Origin: Phytoamicus setariae | Lineage (GTDB): Bacteria; Pseudomonadota; Alphaproteobacteria; Rhizobiales; Rhizobiaceae | NCBI RefSeq assembly: GCF_016722925.1 | Contig: NZ_JAEQNC010000007.1 | Location: 1-64,000, forward strand | DNA: 64,000 nucleotides | Reading direction: 5' to 3' | Part shown: positions 16,851 to 25,509 of the stretch, piece after piece | Layout of the letters: each line of letters starts with the position of its first letter | Numbering within the stretch: the first letter of the stretch is position 1 | Position numbers and translations under genes: made by a program | The notes under the pieces: model-generated | The model's database searches: none | The model's input: the letters and a program-made list of their open reading frames with translations, nothing else | Told to the model about the DNA's origin: nothing

Positions 16851-19616
16851 ATGGCCAAGAAGGCGCTTAAAGGCAACAAGCCGACCGCAGGTGATGATAT
16901 CCTGAACGGTAGCAACAAGAATGACGTCATCAACGGCAAGGGTGGCGATGATGTCATCACCGGCGGTGCGGGTAACGACACGCTCAATGGCGGTGCCGGC
17001 AATGACGTCCTGCGCGGCGGCGATGGCGACGATAACCTGATCGGCGGCACCGGGAACGACCGTCTGCTCGGCGGCGCTGGCGACGACACGATCGACGCCA
17101 CCTCCGGCAACGACACGGTTGACGGCGGCGCTGGCGACGACATCGTCAAGGTCAAGGGCAACTTTGCCGACGCCGTCATCACCGCAGTTTCCGGCGGCTA
17201 CAAGATCGTTCTCGGCGGCCAGACCACGGTCATCAAGAATGTCGAAATGGTCAAATTCTCCGACGGAATCGTGGACGCAGACGACCTGATTCCGGTAACG
17301 CAATTTGTGCTTACTTCTAGCATTGACACCGTGAATGGCTCCGTTGGTAATGACACCATCAAGTCTGATGGGTTCGGTATTTCTGCACTCGACACCATCG
17401 ATGGCGGCAATGGTCGTGACAGCATTGTGGTGACGGATCAGACAACGAACGGCATCACACTGAATTCGGATCTCGCAAATGTGTCTAATGTCGAAGACCT
17501 TTCCGTAACCGTTGGTGGCGGCGATGTCAGCGCCGATGTTAGCGGCTGGGTTGGACTGGACACAGTAAGCGTCAACACACGCGATGCTGGCTGGGGCAAC
17601 GATGTCAACCTGACGACCGGTGGCAATGTGACGTCGATCACGGTTACTGGCGGCGACGAAGTAGAAATTTCGGATAATGGCGCAACGCAGGCACTAGCCT
17701 CGGTTACCCTCAACAAACTCGAAGACTACGCCGACATCGAAAGCGAAGCGCTGAAGACGTTGAACATTGCTGCCTCGGGCGACAACAACGTTTCTGTCTG
17801 GACCGATACAAAGCAGGCTCTTACAGCGACGATCACTGGCAGCAAGGTCGTTGACATCGATGCTAATACTGCGACATCTGTTACGGCATCGGTCGACAAG
17901 AGCGGTCAGTATCTCGGCATCGAAGCTGATCTGGCAACCTCGGTTTCCGTGACCGGCGCAGGTAAACTCACGCTCAATGTGGACGCTGCGGCTGCAACCA
18001 GCGTATCCTTCACCGCTGGTGATGAATCGACGATCGTTGTGACGGACGCAACTGCTGCTACCACGCTGACGTTCGCTGGTGCGGGCAGCATCGCTGTTGC
18101 CGGAACCATCGCTACAACCGTTACTGCAATTGACGCTTCTGCCAACACAGGCGGTGTGACCACTGGCGCACTCGGCGACGACGTAGTCTTCACCGGCGGC
18201 GCCGGCAAGGACAGCATTGTACTCGGCGCGACCAACAAGGCCAACGATATGGGCGCTGGTGACGATACCGTCACTCTGACGGCTGCGCTCGGTATTGGCG
18301 GTTCGGTCAAGGGCGGTGCTGGCACGGATACGCTGGTTCTGACGGATACCGTTGCTGATGGCGCTGCGGGTTCAGCAACCTTCACCACCCAGGTCACGGG
18401 CTTCGAGAACCTGAAGCTGTCTAATGCACTGAATGGTGCTCTCGACGTATCGAAGCTCGGTACGTTCGGCGACATTACACTCGCGGCAGGCGGTAGCGGC
18501 GCGCTGAACGGCCTCGGTGCCAACAGCACGGTTCATCTGCTTGCAGGTGCAACAGCTACCTTTGGTCTTGCCAATTCCGCTGGTGTGTCTGATGCCATCA
18601 ACGTGTCTGTCGAAGGCATCACCGGTTCTACAAGCACCTTGACGCTCACTGGCATCGAGACGCTCAACCTCAAATCCGACGACACAGCAACGGTCGCATC
18701 TGGTATGTACCAGAACGTCGTTAACGTGATCGATGCCGACCTCAAGACAGTCGTCGCTTCGGGCGATGCTGGCCTCGATCTCAATCTCCTCGGAGCTGGC
18801 GCTGTCACAAGCGTGGACACCTCGGGCATTACTAAGGGGGCCGTGTCGGTTACCCTGGGTGCTGTTGCGCCGCTTACTGCTCCGGCGACGTCTACAATCA
18901 CCATCAACGGCGGTGACACTGCAACAACAGTCGTCGGCACGGCAATCGTCGACCCGCAGGTCTCGCTGAACGTCACAACCGGCAAGGGTGATGACCTCAT
19001 CATCGGCGGCGCCGGCAACGACACCATCAAGGCTGGTGACGGCGCTAACACTGTTAATTCCGGTGCCGGCAACGACAACATCACCGGTGGCGCTGGTATC
19101 GATACCGTTGACGGCGGTGCAGGCAACGACACCATCTCTGGTTTGGGTGGCAATGACGTCCTCAAGGGCGGCGCTGGCAACGACTCCATCGATGGCGGTG
19201 CAGGTGACGACATCATCGAAGGTGGGCTCGGTCAGGACGCTCTGACCGGCGGTGCAGGCAAAGACACGTTTGTCTTCAATGCAGCGGACAGTGCGTTCAA
19301 TGCCTTCGATACCATCACAGACTTCGCTTCTGGCACCGACAAGCTCCAGCTTGCAGGTGTTGACCTGGCGGACTTCATCTTCGCGGGTAACGTCTCTGGA
19401 GACCTGTCTGTGCAGGCAGCAGTCGCAGATGGTGCTAATGTCGGCGACGACATGATCCGCGCGGTGTTCAACTCGGCAAACAACACTCTGTATGTCGATA
19501 GCGACTCCAGCGGCACCATCGGTGCAGGTGACTTGGTGATCAAGCTCAACGGTGTCACCAGCCTGTCATTCGACGCAGCTGGCCCGTTCGCTGACGACTT
19601 CCTGTTCGCCATCTAA
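16851..19616 (+). CDS. Calcium-binding RTX protein, S-layer-like
   Basis: 921-residue acidic, glycine-, threonine- and alanine-rich protein without a Sec signal, as expected for type I secretion. Glycine/aspartate nonapeptide repeats (GGAGNDTLN type) form two blocks, one at about residues 14-95 and one at about 713-803. Between them lies a long beta-rich, cysteine-free region. The last about 115 residues (TFVFNAADSAFNAFDTITDF...) resemble the usual C-terminal RTX secretion region. RTX at both ends with a large beta-rich middle recalls alphaproteobacterial S-layer proteins such as Caulobacter RsaA, but adhesin or extracellular matrix protein is equally possible. No type I exporter genes are in the window. 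A strong terminator follows. Confidence 0.75.
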   Translation: MAKKALKGNKPTAGDDILNGSNKNDVINGKGGDDVITGGAGNDTLNGGAGNDVLRGGDGDDNLIGGTGNDRLLGGAGDDTIDATSGNDTVDGGAGDDIVKVKGNFADAVITAVSGGYKIVLGGQTTVIKNVEMVKFSDGIVDADDLIPVTQFVLTSSIDTVNGSVGNDTIKSDGFGISALDTIDGGNGRDSIVVTDQTTNGITLNSDLANVSNVEDLSVTVGGGDVSADVSGWVGLDTVSVNTRDAGWGNDVNLTTGGNVTSITVTGGDEVEISDNGATQALASVTLNKLEDYADIESEALKTLNIAASGDNNVSVWTDTKQALTATITGSKVVDIDANTATSVTASVDKSGQYLGIEADLATSVSVTGAGKLTLNVDAAAATSVSFTAGDESTIVVTDATAATTLTFAGAGSIAVAGTIATTVTAIDASANTGGVTTGALGDDVVFTGGAGKDSIVLGATNKANDMGAGDDTVTLTAALGIGGSVKGGAGTDTLVLTDTVADGAAGSATFTTQVTGFENLKLSNALNGALDVSKLGTFGDITLAAGGSGALNGLGANSTVHLLAGATATFGLANSAGVSDAINVSVEGITGSTSTLTLTGIETLNLKSDDTATVASGMYQNVVNVIDADLKTVVASGDAGLDLNLLGAGAVTSVDTSGITKGAVSVTLGAVAPLTAPATSTITINGGDTATTVVGTAIVDPQVSLNVTTGKGDDLIIGGAGNDTIKAGDGANTVNSGAGNDNITGGAGIDTVDGGAGNDTISGLGGNDVLKGGAGNDSIDGGAGDDIIEGGLGQDALTGGAGKDTFVFNAADSAFNAFDTITDFASGTDKLQLAGVDLADFIFAGNVSGDLSVQAAVADGANVGDDMIRAVFNSANNTLYVDSDSSGTIGAGDLVIKLNGVTSLSFDAAGPFADDFLFAI

Positions 19617-19640
19617 GGAATTCGACATACAAGAACAGAA

Positions 19641-19667
19641 ACCCGGCCTCACAGCCGGGTTTTTTTG
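19641..19667 (+). terminator. Rho-independent terminator after the RTX gene
   Basis: ACCCGGC, six-base loop, GCCGGGT, followed by seven T residues, 24 nt past the stop codon. Confidence 0.9.
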
Positions 19668-19726
19668 TTTCGGGCATTCGACAAAAGAAAAAGGCCGCCC
19701 CAATCCCACGCAGCCCCTCAAGATCC

Positions 19727-20353
19727 TCAGTCGTCGTTGCTAGCGTCGAGATCTTCCGGGCGGCGGCCCTCGTCGCGCGACTGGTGCCTGATCTGCTCGG
19801 CCAGCGCCTTCAGGCAGGCTTCGAACCCGGTCAGGTCGGTGTAGAGAGCATCGTCAGCCGCCTTGTGGACGACCACCGCCCCGCCCCGGCGCTCGACGCC
19901 GCCATGCAGCATCAGGTTGTCGATCATGTCGAAATCCTCGAGCGACAGCCCGTCCGGGCCGCGCTTGTATCCTCCCGCATCGGTGCTGATCTGGCCGCCG
20001 TAATAGGCCAGCGTTCTCTGGTAATGATCCTCGGTGACATTGGTATAGGCAGCCACCAGCTTGCCCTGCGCGCACATGTAGCCGAGCTCGAACGCGGTGC
20101 CGACATCGGCCGCCAGCCCGCGAAACGGCGTCAGGTTGGCGATGACGGCATCGGCAGAATCCATCATATCCTCGTCGACCCGGCTGATCGCCAGCCCGAA
20201 TGCCTTCATCGTCTCGGCCGGCGGGATATCGAGATCGCCGGGGCAGATGGCGTCAAAGCCGTATTTACGGCAGAGCGCGGTCTTGGCGGCCATGACCTCG
20301 CGGGCATTGGCCAGGAACACTTCCGGGCCGGCGGTATAAATCTTCAAAGTCAT
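19727..20353 (-). CDS. Nucleoside 2-deoxyribosyltransferase family protein
   Basis: 208-residue cytoplasmic protein of the nucleoside 2-deoxyribosyltransferase family, which exchanges or hydrolyses bases on deoxynucleosides. The start (MTLKIYTAGPEVF) carries the phosphate/nucleobase loop, and the likely nucleophile glutamate is in DVGTAFELGYMCAQGK near residue 95, with the preceding ANLTPFRG segment typical of the family. The ATG at 20353 is preceded by GGAGGG and fits the family start; the reading frame runs further upstream only through repeat DNA. Role in salvage or in clearing modified nucleotides cannot be separated from sequence. Confidence 0.8.
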   Translation of the reverse strand: MTLKIYTAGPEVFLANAREVMAAKTALCRKYGFDAICPGDLDIPPAETMKAFGLAISRVDEDMMDSADAVIANLTPFRGLAADVGTAFELGYMCAQGKLVAAYTNVTEDHYQRTLAYYGGQISTDAGGYKRGPDGLSLEDFDMIDNLMLHGGVERRGGAVVVHKAADDALYTDLTGFEACLKALAEQIRHQSRDEGRRPEDLDASNDD

Positions 20354-20367
20354 CTCATCACCCTCCA

Positions 20368-20534
20368 AAGCATGTCTCCCGAAAGGGGGTACCGGTTTCG
20401 GGATAAAGACATGCGTAGAAACAAAAAGCCAAGCATGTCTCCCGAAAGTGGCCACCGGTTTCGGGATAAAGACATGCGTAAAAACAAACAGCTAAAGCAT
20501 GGCAAGGCAATCCCGGAGATCGCCATATGCTTTA
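20368..20534. repeat. Tandem 63-bp palindromic repeats
   Basis: Two copies of a 63-bp unit begin at 20368 and 20431. Each has AGCATGTCTCCCGAAAG at one side and CTTTCGGGA-like and GACATGC sequence at the other, so each unit folds as a long hairpin, and each ends in an A-rich AAAACAAA linker. A third, different palindrome (AAAGCAT ... ATGCTTT, 20494-20534) follows directly. They lie between two minus-strand genes. This looks like a rhizobial intergenic repeat family rather than CRISPR, because the units are contiguous and palindromic and have no spacers. Confidence 0.7.
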
Positions 20535-21332
20535 GCGGCAGGCCGCAACGCCGGATTGCCTGCCAATTTCAATCAGTTCCGGTCGATACTCGAAATGCAT
20601 CGTATCATAGTGATACCAGCGGCCACCCCAGATAAAACCGTGCCGCTCGAAGATTTCAATAATGTCCATCGGATATTTGTTGCGGTAATCAGGCACCCTG
20701 CCCGGCTTGCCGCCGGACCACACCCAGTAGTCGGCAAATTTCGTGTTGAGGTCGATGGCCGCGCCAAAACTGTGCACCGACAGGTTGGTCTGGCCCGACA
20801 CCCTGCGCCAGTTGAACACCCCGGCCGACGGCGTCAGGTATTTTGTCAGTTCCGGCTGTGCGGCGAGCTCATCGCGCACCTTTTCCAGTGCCCGGTTGAC
20901 GCCATTGACCTCGGTCACCCTCAGCGTCTCGCCGAACCATGTGACCGGCACCAGCTGCTTTCGCACCGCGCCGGCGCTATCGCCATACATGCCGGCCATC
21001 AGCGCTTCCGAACGGATCCGCCCCGCATCGACATTATGCTGCGGCCGGATCGGGCAAGGCCCGGCCTCATAGAGCTGGTCGACACTGTCGGCGACATCGC
21101 CGTTTTCCAGTTGCTGGAAGTGATCGCGCGCCTTGCCGTCATCGATCACGACAGGCGCCGCCCCCGTGCGCAGCACGATATGGCCGTCGCGAACCGCCGC
21201 AATCGTCTCGGGATAGGCTTTGACCAGGATGTCGATTTTCTCGTCCAGCGTCAGCGCCGCCGCCGGCCAGCCGGCCAGCAGCCATGCGGCTGCCGCGATC
21301 TTAATCCACGGTGATCGTGAGATAGTCACCAT
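20532..21332 (-). CDS. VanY-type D-alanyl-D-alanine carboxypeptidase (M15)
   Basis: 266-residue exported zinc peptidase of the M15 family. An N-terminal hydrophobic signal (IKIAAAAWLLAGWPAAALT) is followed by a helical region and, in the last 100 residues, the catalytic domain. The zinc motif SVHSFGAAIDLN (His and Asp ligands) and the second histidine motif HYDTMHFEYRPEL are both intact. Expected to trim D-Ala from peptidoglycan stem peptides, or to cleave endolytically, in the periplasm. Its start overlaps the end of the upstream 130-residue exported protein by 32 nt, which suggests coupled translation. The gene's last bases reach the repeat block at 20368-20534. Confidence 0.8.
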   Translation of the reverse strand: MVTISRSPWIKIAAAAWLLAGWPAAALTLDEKIDILVKAYPETIAAVRDGHIVLRTGAAPVVIDDGKARDHFQQLENGDVADSVDQLYEAGPCPIRPQHNVDAGRIRSEALMAGMYGDSAGAVRKQLVPVTWFGETLRVTEVNGVNRALEKVRDELAAQPELTKYLTPSAGVFNWRRVSGQTNLSVHSFGAAIDLNTKFADYWVWSGGKPGRVPDYRNKYPMDIIEIFERHGFIWGGRWYHYDTMHFEYRPELIEIGRQSGVAACR

Positions 21333-21693
21333 CCGGCCCTTCGAAAATTTTCACGTTGATCATCACGTCTCCATCCAGCAGCAGCGCGCGGGCAGCCCGC
21401 GTCATCGCGCCGTCGCGGATCATCCGCTCGGCTGCAGCGCGGTTGTCGACGGAATCGAAAAACCCGTCGTCTTCGTCGCCCCGCTGGTTGATGCCGAACT
21501 TGTGGAAATTGGCCCTGTCCTGCCGGATGATCTGCCAGGGCTGGGTCAGCCGCTCGCCATTGGAATTGTAGAGATCGTCCTGGCCGATATAGGCGTTGTA
21601 CTGGTCGACCAGCTGATCGGCATAAGCGGCGGAGGTCGATCCCAAAAGGATGGACACGATCGCCGCAAGCGCCAGATTGTTTTTCATTTTCAT
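21301..21693 (-). CDS. Small exported protein of unknown function
   Basis: 130-residue protein with a Sec signal (MKMKNNLALAAIVSILLGSTSAAYA). The mature domain is acidic and contains DQYNAYIGQDDLYNSNGERL, then QDRANFHKFGINQRGD, and ends in EGPDGDYLTITVD. I do not recognise a family. It overlaps the start of the M15 peptidase by 32 nt on the same strand, so the two are probably made together and the protein may act in the same wall-remodelling step. GGGAGAAATT precedes the ATG. Confidence 0.6.
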   Translation of the reverse strand: MKMKNNLALAAIVSILLGSTSAAYADQLVDQYNAYIGQDDLYNSNGERLTQPWQIIRQDRANFHKFGINQRGDEDDGFFDSVDNRAAAERMIRDGAMTRAARALLLDGDVMINVKIFEGPDGDYLTITVD

Positions 21694-21941
21694 AAATTTC
21701 TCCCTGCAATATCAGCCAGATTCGGCATCCCGGCGCTGACCGAGACTGCCAGAACAATGACGGGGGCGATAGCCGCATTATTCGTCGCAAATCCTGAAGT
21801 GGGCGACGACCCGCATCGAAAACACGACAACGTGATTTGCCCGGCAATCTCCCTAAAAATTTGTGCTTGATTTCCCGCCACGCCGGTATTTCACTACCTC
21901 AGTCCTTACATTGTAAGGGCGACAATCCGGGAGGATCCGAG

Positions 21942-22421
21942 ATGAAAACCCGCTTTTCCAGACGATTCGCCTTCGCATCCGCACTGCTGGCTTCAGCGCT
22001 CGTTCCGACTATAGCCCTTGCCGCCGATGCGCCCACGCCCGACGACCCAGCTGATGCCGCCTATGGCGAGATGCAGCAGATGTTCGGCGGCGTGCCGTCC
22101 TTCACCAAAGCCTTTCCCCGCGCGGGCATCGCCGGGGCCTGGGCCGAACTTCGTGACCTTCAATTCAGCGACAAGACCGCGCTGGATGCCAAGACCAAGG
22201 CTCTGATCAGCCTTGCCGTCTCCGCCCAGATTCCCTGTACCTATTGCATCTATGCCGACACGATGAGCGCCAAAAAGGCCGGCGCGACAGAGCAGGAAAT
22301 CCAGGAAGCCGTGGCCATGGCAGCCATCACCCGCCACTGGAGCACGGTGCTGAACGGCATGCAGGTCGACTTCGAAACCTTCAAGAAGGAAATGAGCAGG
22401 GAGATGGGCACCAGCAAGTAG
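21942..22421 (+). CDS. Exported carboxymuconolactone decarboxylase/AhpD-like protein
   Basis: 159-residue protein of the AhpD/CMD fold. The N-terminus is a Sec signal (KTRFSRRFAFASALLASALV, ending ALAA), which is unusual because most members are cytoplasmic. The mature part holds the peroxidatic CxxC pair in QIPCTYCIYADTMSAKKAG; the histidine usually found three residues after the second cysteine is replaced, so classical AhpD proton relay may be altered. It then continues with EIQEAVAMAAITRHWS. GGGAGGA seven bases before the ATG at 21942 sets the start. Probably a periplasmic thiol redox or peroxide-related protein; its partner is unknown. Confidence 0.75.
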   Translation: MKTRFSRRFAFASALLASALVPTIALAADAPTPDDPADAAYGEMQQMFGGVPSFTKAFPRAGIAGAWAELRDLQFSDKTALDAKTKALISLAVSAQIPCTYCIYADTMSAKKAGATEQEIQEAVAMAAITRHWSTVLNGMQVDFETFKKEMSREMGTSK

Positions 22422-22438
22422 GCCTGCGCATTTGGTTG

Positions 22439-23323
22439 CTAGCCGAGAAACGTCTTGATCGCGTCGATCACCTCCGGCGAATTGACGATCCGCCGATGTC
22501 CGAGGCCGTTTGCCCAGTGAACCCTGACATGCCCGCCGGCCCGGCCGTAACGCCGCGCGGCACCCGCCCCCACTTCCTTGTCGTCTTCGGCGTGCAGCAC
22601 CAGCACCGGCGTCTCGGGTATATCAGCCAGCATCGTATCGGCGGCGAAGAACTCGACCGGTTTGCCAATCGTCGCTCGCGCCTGGTCGTCCAGCGCCCGC
22701 CGCACCCGCCCGGAAAACCCCATCATGCCGGCATAACCGTCGAAGACATGCCGTGCCGCGACCGGCGCGGCAATCAGCACCAGCTTGGCCGGCGTATGCC
22801 GCCGCACCCAGTCTGCCGGGCCGCCCGCCACCATCGCCGCGACGAAGCCGCCGAACGAATGGCCGATGATCGCATCGAAACCGCCATATTGCCGCCAGGC
22901 CGCATCGATGGCGTCGATCGCCATCGGCACGGTCATCGTCCGCCCGCTCGAGCCGCCATGGCCGGGCAGATCGAGGCCGACGATTTCAGCCCCGGTCTCG
23001 CGCAGGCCGGTCACCAGCGCCTGCATGTAGTCGATCCGCGAACCCCATCCGTGCACGATCAGGTAGCGCTTGCCCCTTGGCGTTCCGATCGGGGGGAAAT
23101 GATGGCTGGCCACATGGCCATGCGGCACGCCGAGCATCAGTTTTTGCGCCTGGCCCATCCGGGTTTCGGACGATCTGAGCAGTTTGCGCGCCTTGGCGCT
23201 TGCCGGCACCGGCGGGCGGGCGACCGAAAACAGCCCGAACGCCATCCGCCCCGCAACCCGCGGCGCGACGACACCGGTCAGATTGATCGCTTGCCCTGCG
23301 AGCTTGGCCAGATATGATGACAT
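22439..23323 (-). CDS. Alpha/beta hydrolase
   Basis: 294-residue alpha/beta-hydrolase fold protein. The nucleophile elbow is IGHSFGGFVAA (Ser near residue 158), the oxyanion strand is RYLIVHGWGSR, and the later acid and histidine lie in VLHAEDDKEV and NGLGHRRIV. DLPGHGGSSG is the usual cap-side motif. Substrate unknown. It is divergent from a MarR regulator 44 nt away, with a perfect GTTCA-N4-TGAAC palindrome between them, so the hydrolase is probably repressed by that regulator and may act on its inducer. The start codon has only a weak ribosome binding site. Confidence 0.8.
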   Translation of the reverse strand: MSSYLAKLAGQAINLTGVVAPRVAGRMAFGLFSVARPPVPASAKARKLLRSSETRMGQAQKLMLGVPHGHVASHHFPPIGTPRGKRYLIVHGWGSRIDYMQALVTGLRETGAEIVGLDLPGHGGSSGRTMTVPMAIDAIDAAWRQYGGFDAIIGHSFGGFVAAMVAGGPADWVRRHTPAKLVLIAAPVAARHVFDGYAGMMGFSGRVRRALDDQARATIGKPVEFFAADTMLADIPETPVLVLHAEDDKEVGAGAARRYGRAGGHVRVHWANGLGHRRIVNSPEVIDAIKTFLG

Positions 23324-23339
23324 GACAACAATCCGTTTA

Positions 23340-23353
23340 GTTCAATTATGAAC
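23340..23353. promoter_or_regulatory. Palindrome GTTCAATTATGAAC, probable MarR operator
   Basis: Perfect 5-bp arms around ATTA in the 44-nt gap between the divergent hydrolase and marR genes. A half-site (AATGAAC) overlaps the marR start. Confidence 0.5.
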
Positions 23354-23367
23354 AATAAAGTACAACA

Positions 23368-23835
23368 ATGAACAAAAATCAAGTCCTGCCGTGGGATCAT
23401 CCCCGCTTTCGCACGTGGATCGCTGTGGGACGGGCCTGCCAGCTCATGCAACTGACGTTGACGCGCAACATGGCGCATCTCGAAATCAAGCCGCCGCATC
23501 TCGACATCCTGATCAATCTCTACCGGCGCGAAGGAATCTCACAGCAGGAACTGGCGCATAAACTGCTTGTCGGGCGCTCCAACATGTCGATGCTGCTGCC
23601 GCAACTGGAAAAGCGCGGCCTGGTCGAACGTCGCGGCGATGGCAAGGACAAGCGCGTGCTCAGGCTGTTCCTGACGGCTGACGGCAAGGTCGTCACGGAA
23701 AAGGCGATGGCAATCCAGACGGCGCTGATCGACACGGTCATGGCCGGCACCGACGAGTCCAGCTGCCTGGAAATGGCCGGGCATATGGAAAAGATCGTCG
23801 GGATACTGCTGGCGCAGGATAGCCCGTCTGGGTGA
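23368..23835 (+). CDS. MarR-family transcriptional regulator
   Basis: 155-residue winged-helix regulator. The DNA-binding core spans about residues 35-105: HLDILINLYRREGISQQELA, then LLVGRSNMSMLLPQLEKRGL as recognition helix and the wing GDGKDKRVLRLFLT. N- and C-terminal helices for dimerisation flank it. It is divergent from the alpha/beta hydrolase and probably represses both genes through the palindrome at 23340. The ATG used has little Shine-Dalgarno sequence. The ligand is unknown; MarR proteins often sense phenolic compounds or oxidants. Confidence 0.85.
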   Translation: MNKNQVLPWDHPRFRTWIAVGRACQLMQLTLTRNMAHLEIKPPHLDILINLYRREGISQQELAHKLLVGRSNMSMLLPQLEKRGLVERRGDGKDKRVLRLFLTADGKVVTEKAMAIQTALIDTVMAGTDESSCLEMAGHMEKIVGILLAQDSPSG

Positions 23836-23849
23836 TGTGGAAGCCCGTG

Positions 23850-24224
23850 TCAGCGCGGCTTTTCGCTGACGTCGCGGCTCATGCCCTTTTCGGCAAGCGC
23901 CTGCTCGTAGTCGGCAAACTGCGCCTCGCCCGTCTCGCCGAGCTCACGAAGATAGGTCCAGGTGAAGATGCCGGTATCATGGGAATCGTCAAAGCCGATG
24001 CGGATGGCATAATTGCCGGTCGGCGTCACCGAAATGATGGCAACGTTTCGTTTGCCCGGCACGGTCAGCTTCTGGCCCGGCCCGTGCCCCTGCACTTCCG
24101 CAGACGGAGACAGCACCCGCAGCATCTCCGCCGACAGTTCACAGGCAACACCATCGTTGAACGTCACGTCCAGATGTTGCCGGTCCTTGGTCACCTTGAT
24201 CTGCGTCGGCCAGAAATCGCTCAT
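23850..24224 (-). CDS. DUF971 domain protein
   Basis: 124-residue protein made of one DUF971 (gamma-butyrobetaine hydroxylase N-terminal-like) domain: WPTQIKVTKDRQHLDVTF, then SAEMLRVLSPSAEVQG, then IRIGFDDSHDTGIFTW. In other bacteria such small proteins are linked to iron-sulfur assembly factors of the Mrp/ApbC type, but this is family knowledge only. The ATG at 24224 is preceded by GGGATGG; a longer frame extends upstream through moaA in antisense and is a shadow. It is divergent from moaA, whose product needs two iron-sulfur clusters, which fits the proposed role. Confidence 0.75.
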   Translation of the reverse strand: MSDFWPTQIKVTKDRQHLDVTFNDGVACELSAEMLRVLSPSAEVQGHGPGQKLTVPGKRNVAIISVTPTGNYAIRIGFDDSHDTGIFTWTYLRELGETGEAQFADYEQALAEKGMSRDVSEKPR

Positions 24225-24368
24225 GATCCATCCCTTTTTTCGTTCGAATAGGCCCACAGTGTCGCATCTGCAAGACAGATTCGCCTTCAAAAACTGTATT
24301 GAATACTTATATAGGATTGACGGAGGCACATGCGGCGACAAGATGAGCCGCGTGGAGGAAATCGCGAC

Positions 24369-25406
24369 ATGAATGCCCATCCCGGCCCTCTGGGCCCGCA
24401 AGCAAATGCAGATCCCATGATCGACCCGTTCGGCCGCATGGTGAGTTATCTGCGCGTCTCGGTCACCGACCGGTGCGATTTCCGCTGCACCTACTGCATG
24501 GCCGAACACATGGTGTTTCTGCCGAAGAAGGACTTGCTGTCGCTGGAGGAAATGGAACGGCTCTGTTCCGCCTTCATCGACAAGGGCGTGAAGAAGATCC
24601 GGCTGACGGGCGGCGAACCCCTTGTGCGTCACAATATCATGTATCTGGTGCGCGCGCTCGGCGGCAAGCTGGGTGCCGGCGGACTGGAAGAGTTGACGCT
24701 GACGACCAACGGCTCGCAGCTTTCGCGCTACGCGGCCGAACTTGCAGAGTGCGGCGTTCGTCGCATCAACGTTTCGGTTGATACGCTCGACCCGGTGAAA
24801 TTCAAGCAGATCACCCGCACGGGCGATCTGTCCAAGGTCCTCGCCGGCATCGATGCCGCCCAAGCGGCCGGCATTCATGTCAAGCTCAATGCGGTCGCCC
24901 TAAAGGATTTCAACGAACGGGAAATTCCCGAAATCATGCGCTGGGCTCACGGCCGCGGCATGGATATGACTGTCATCGAGACGATGCCAATGGGCGAGAT
25001 CGAGGAAGACCGGACCGACCGTTACCTCCCCCTGTCCGAGCTGCGCCAGTCGCTCGAACAGCAGTTCACGTTGGAGAACATCCCCTATCGCACCGGCGGC
25101 CCCGCCCGCTATGTCGAGGTGGCGGAAACCGGCGGCAGGCTCGGCTTCATTACACCCATGACGCATAACTTTTGCGAGAGCTGCAATCGCGTGCGGCTGA
25201 CCTGCACGGGCACGCTCTACATGTGCCTGGGCCAGGAAGATGCCGCCGATCTGCGCGCAGTGCTGCGTGAGACCGATGATGACACGGTCCTGAGCGCCGC
25301 TATCGACGAAGCCATTCGCCGCAAGCCGAAGGGCCATGACTTCATAATCGATCGCACCCATAACCGCCCGGCAGTAGCGCGTCATATGAGTGTGACCGGC
25401 GGCTGA
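24369..25406 (+). CDS. moaA: GTP 3',8-cyclase, molybdenum cofactor synthesis
   Basis: Radical-SAM enzyme for the first step of molybdopterin synthesis, turning GTP into 3',8-cyclo-GTP, which MoaC then converts to cPMP. The 345-residue product has the N-terminal SAM cluster [10 protein letters not shown] (Cys36, Cys40, Cys43), a GGEPLVR motif, the second C-terminal cluster [12 protein letters not shown] with its third cysteine, and the conserved C-terminal glycine pair (SVTGG). GGAGG about ten bases before the ATG at 24369 sets the start. moaC and moeA are not nearby; mobA and mobB follow 2.5 kb downstream. Confidence 0.95.
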   Translation: MNAHPGPLGPQANADPMIDPFGRMVSYLRVSVTDRCDFRCTYCMAEHMVFLPKKDLLSLEEMERLCSAFIDKGVKKIRLTGGEPLVRHNIMYLVRALGGKLGAGGLEELTLTTNGSQLSRYAAELAECGVRRINVSVDTLDPVKFKQITRTGDLSKVLAGIDAAQAAGIHVKLNAVALKDFNEREIPEIMRWAHGRGMDMTVIETMPMGEIEEDRTDRYLPLSELRQSLEQQFTLENIPYRTGGPARYVEVAETGGRLGFITPMTHNFCESCNRVRLTCTGTLYMCLGQEDAADLRAVLRETDDDTVLSAAIDEAIRRKPKGHDFIIDRTHNRPAVARHMSVTGG

Positions 25407-25509
25407 AGCGCCGGCATTGACTGCACAATCCAGCATTTCATTAACTGCTTTAATAAGCAGTTCCTGAACACTCCTCTGCTATGGTCTTCGGATCTTGTGG
25501 GGGACCGCG

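Noticed and set aside
16851-19616. Pore-forming hemolysin
   Set aside because: RTX repeats alone do not show toxicity; there is no hydrophobic pore region, acylation gene or exporter nearby.
20368-20534. CRISPR array
   Set aside because: The units are contiguous, palindromic and lack spacers, and no cas gene is present.
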